From an uncultured Ellagibacter sp. (GTDB taxonomy: Bacteria; Actinomycetota; Coriobacteriia; Coriobacteriales; Eggerthellaceae), in NCBI GenBank assembly GCA_934661105.1, contig CAKUIV010000088.1:1-8228 (forward strand): a stretch of 8,228 nt of DNA. The letters run 5' to 3'. The translations under genes were made by a program, and so were the position numbers. Of the stretch, positions 6,213 to 8,228 are shown piece by piece. The notes under the pieces were generated by a model, which did not search any database, was not told the origin of the DNA, and saw only the letters and a list, made by a program, of their open reading frames with translations. How positions within the stretch are numbered: position 1 is the first letter of the stretch; each line of letters begins with the position of its first letter.

Positions 6213-7874
6213 ATGGAAAACATTTCAAGGCGCGCATTCGTAGGCACCGCAGCGGGTATCGGTGTTGCGAGCGTTGCTGCTCAACTTTGCTCAACGGCAC
6301 TTGCTAATGAGCCTTCGGCAACCGACGGCGCGAAGGAGGGTATGGCCGCCCTCTCGAATGGCAAGACATACACCTTCTATGAGCCCAAGTCGAGCGGCGT
6401 CTGCTTTGAGGAAGAGCCCGTAACCGATGACCAGCTCTCCGAAACCGTCGAGTGCGATGTCGTTGTTCTCGGCGCCGGTATCTCTGGTCTCACCGCTTCG
6501 CTGTCCGCAGCAGACGCAGGCCTGAAGGTTATCCTACTCGAAAAGAACCCCTTCTATAACACTCGCGGCTCTGAGATTGGCTGCATCAAGGGCAAGTTCG
6601 TTGAGTCCCAGGGCGGTGTTTTCGACGAGCACGCATACTACATCACGGCCTTGAACGATGCCCACTACCGCTGCAATCCCTCCGTCTGGAAGGCATGGAT
6701 CGAGAACAACGGTGTCGCTGTTGACTGGCTGCTCGACGTGCTTGGCGATGCCGTGCACCCTTACCTGAATCTCGGACCCAACGGCGAAAGTACCAACGAC
6801 CTCGACGGCGTGACTTCCTTCCGTGGCCAGGTCCGCTTTGAGGAAAAGATGACCGGCGTTGGTGACGCAATGTATAACGAGGGCGTCAACCGCGGCGTTG
6901 ATTACCGCCTTGGCACCGCAGGCGTACAGCTCGTGACTGACGAGAACGGCGCAGTCATCGGCGCCATTGGCAAAGATGAGGACGGCGACTACGTGAAGGT
7001 GCTCGCTTCCAGGGGCGTCGTCCTGTGCACTGGCGGTTACGAGAACAACTGGGAGCTCCTGCAGAAGTACTGCGCGACTCAGGATATCGTCGCCGCTTGC
7101 TGGCGCATGCCTCTCATCACGAACACTGGCGATGGCATGCTTATGGCACAAGCCATCGGCGCTGGCATTGATGACTTCCCTCACGTTCTCATGCGTGACC
7201 CGGGCGGAAGCATCAAGACCCACGATATGAACCGCGCCATGTCCCTTCCTTGGCCCCGTGTGAATGAGGCCGGCGAGCGCTTTGTTAACGAGAGCATTGC
7301 CGTCAACTACCTCGCCAACTCCACCGCCGCTCAGCCAGGCGCTCACGATTGGGCTCTCTGGTGCGCTCCGGGCGAGCTCGTCGACCTCGTCAACCAGGTT
7401 CCCTACGCCACCTCCTCCGGTTCCATCGCCAAGTACGAGCCCGAGGCAGTCGCCGAGGAGCTCGTGGCCTGCTCTGACAAGTACGATACGCTCGAGGACC
7501 TCGCCGCAGGCACGGGCATCGACCTGGAAGGCCTGAAGGCAACCATCGACAAGCTCCAGGAGAGCTACGAGAAGGGCGAGGACCTGCAGTGGGGCGCTAA
7601 TCCCGGCTACCTCATGGACTGGACGACTGGTCCGTATTACGCAGCTGAGGAGGCAAATGCCCCCATGGCAACCGGGAGCGGCCTCACGATTAACGAGAAG
7701 TCGCAGGTTCTTACGCCGAGCCACACCGCTATCCCCGGACTTTACGCCGTTGGCAACTGCTCTGGCTCCATGTTCGCCGATACGTATCCGCACGAGCTCA
7801 ATGGCGTCAGCCATGGTCGCTGCGTGACCTTCGGTTACATGGTCGGTCAGCGCCTCGCGGGCAACGTCGATTAG
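6213..7874 (+). CDS. Tat-exported FAD-dependent reductase (flavoprotein 2)
   Basis: A 553-residue member of the same FAD_binding_2 / fumarate reductase-like family as flavoprotein 1, but clearly diverged. The start at 6213 has GGAGG at 6200-6204. Residues 1-31 are a Tat signal (SRRAF, hydrophobic GIGVASVAAQLC region, ALA cleavage site after A31). A spacer of about 50 residues precedes the GAGISG motif at 87-92, with E110 as the ribose-binding acid. RFVNE is at 356-360. The C-terminal cap reads LYAVGNCSGSMFADTYPHEL and GVSHGRCVTFGYMVG, the YP...G..HGR.xTFG form common in 3-ketosteroid dehydrogenase-like and gut respiratory reductases. V364 occupies the place of the fumarate reductase catalytic arginine, so fumarate is an unlikely substrate. 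No haem motif is present. It is probably activated by the divergent membrane LuxR regulator, and it ends at a strong terminator (7902-7941). Confidence 0.9.
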   Translation: MENISRRAFVGTAAGIGVASVAAQLCSTALANEPSATDGAKEGMAALSNGKTYTFYEPKSSGVCFEEEPVTDDQLSETVECDVVVLGAGISGLTASLSAADAGLKVILLEKNPFYNTRGSEIGCIKGKFVESQGGVFDEHAYYITALNDAHYRCNPSVWKAWIENNGVAVDWLLDVLGDAVHPYLNLGPNGESTNDLDGVTSFRGQVRFEEKMTGVGDAMYNEGVNRGVDYRLGTAGVQLVTDENGAVIGAIGKDEDGDYVKVLASRGVVLCTGGYENNWELLQKYCATQDIVAACWRMPLITNTGDGMLMAQAIGAGIDDFPHVLMRDPGGSIKTHDMNRAMSLPWPRVNEAGERFVNESIAVNYLANSTAAQPGAHDWALWCAPGELVDLVNQVPYATSSGSIAKYEPEAVAEELVACSDKYDTLEDLAAGTGIDLEGLKATIDKLQESYEKGEDLQWGANPGYLMDWTTGPYYAAEEANAPMATGSGLTINEKSQVLTPSHTAIPGLYAVGNCSGSMFADTYPHELNGVSHGRCVTFGYMVGQRLAGNVD

Positions 7875-7901
7875 AGTCTTTGAGTAATACTTTTCTGACC
7901 A

Positions 7902-7941
7902 GCGTGCGACTTGAATGCGTTCGGGTCGCGCGCATTTTTTT
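7902..7941 (+). terminator. Intrinsic terminator of flavoprotein 2
   Basis: GCGTGCGAC pairs with GTCGCGCGC (9 bp, one G-T wobble) across a 14-base loop, followed at once by A and seven T. It begins 28 bases after the stop codon. A textbook rho-independent terminator. Confidence 0.92.
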
Positions 7942-8014
7942 GCACGTCGATGCCGGTTCTATCCGCATGTCATCTCGAGACTGGGAACGGGGTTGTTCCG
8001 AGGCTTTAGATTCG

Positions 8015-8044
8015 TGCCCGCGGCCGCATTTGCGGACGCGGGCA
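8015..8044 (+). other. Conserved leader hairpin of IS copy B
   Basis: The outer stem TGCCCGCG / CGCGGGCA (8 bp), a G/A mismatch, the inner stem CCGC / GCGG and an ATTT loop repeat the structure of copy A, with changes falling in the loop and internal bulge. Confidence 0.5.
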
Positions 8045-8091
8045 TACGTGTCCTGCCTACAACGGACGCGGGACGGGTCAGGGGTTCCAGC

Positions 8092-8228
8092 ATGTCAGGT
8101 GAGGGGCGCGGCTCGCCGCCTCGAAAGGGAGAACGGCACCCTGCCCTGTTCGGGCAAGGTTGCTATCGGCTGGATGGGGAGCGCTCCGTGCCGCCTCGGA
8201 TCTCTTTTTTGGGGTTGTGGTCCTGGAC
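8092..8228 (+). CDS. Possible partial ORF in IS copy B
   Basis: The ATG matching the transposase start of copy A opens a frame of 45 codons that is still open at the window edge, beginning MSGEGRGSPPRKGE. It shows no IS30 helix-turn-helix, unlike copy A. It may be a transposase with a deleted or shifted N-terminus, an unrelated frame, or non-coding DNA. I cannot decide without the sequence to the right. Confidence 0.2.
   Translation, partial: MSGEGRGSPPRKGERHPALFGQGCYRLDGERSVPPRISFLGLWSW

Larger units (their letters stand above)
7975..8228 (+). mobile_element. IS30-type element end (copy B), cut by window edge
   Basis: It starts with TCGAGACTGGGAACGGGG, identical to the end of copy A but on the opposite strand. 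Similarity continues for about 104 bases (roughly 84% by hand) through the leader to an ATG at 8092, placed almost as in copy A (117 versus 111 bases from the end). Beyond the ATG I cannot align it to the transposase N-terminus of copy A, so it may be a deleted or different derivative. The rest lies outside the window. Confidence 0.6.

Noticed and set aside
4464..7974. Recent composite transposon made of two identical IS copies
   Set aside because: The two ends are only about 84% alike by hand count, and copy A lacks most of its transposase, so a young, active composite element is not supported.

Overview
The window looks like chromosomal DNA of a GC-rich anaerobe of the Eggerthellaceae (class Coriobacteriia; Eggerthella, Gordonibacter, Slackia or Adlercreutzia type). 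This is an inference from gene content: two Tat-exported FAD-dependent fumarate-reductase-like flavoproteins, a membrane-embedded LuxR regulator of the 12-helix kind that is expanded in this family, and IS30-type sequence. I see no ribosomal RNA, tRNA, CRISPR array or phage gene.

Layout. Positions 1-113 hold nothing I can name. 114-992 (minus) is a LysR regulator, divergent from the first Tat flavoprotein (1305-2909, plus) across a 312-base control region with several dyad repeats. 2910-3592 is a non-coding or degraded stretch: a hairpin behind the flavoprotein gene, further hairpins, the frameshifted C-terminal end of a lost LuxR regulator (3241-3390, minus), and a strong minus-strand terminator (3394-3431). 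That terminator serves 3593-4168 (minus), a two-cluster ferredoxin-like gene that has lost its 5' end. Its broken end abuts the N-terminal piece of an IS30-type transposase (4164-4352, minus), whose element ends at about 4463. Then comes a second regulator/reductase pair: a 489-residue 12-helix membrane LuxR regulator (4529-5998, minus), a 214-base divergent control region, and the second Tat flavoprotein (6213-7874, plus), closed by a textbook terminator (7902-7941). At 7975 a second, related IS30-type end begins on the plus strand and runs off the window.

How it fits together. The window contains two self-contained 'regulator divergent from exported flavin reductase' modules, one under a soluble LysR protein and one under a membrane LuxR protein. 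By analogy with respiratory flavin reductases of gut Coriobacteriia, each flavoprotein probably uses a small organic molecule as an electron acceptor outside the cytoplasmic membrane, and its regulator probably senses that molecule. Neither has a haem-binding motif or a cytochrome/quinol-oxidase partner gene here, so electrons must come from elsewhere. Both lack the arginine that serves as proton donor in fumarate reductases (my hand alignment), so the substrates are probably not fumarate. The LuxR/reductase module lies between two outward-facing, related but diverged IS30 ends, and the DNA on its left side is a junction of broken genes. This fits a region that exchanges reductase cassettes.
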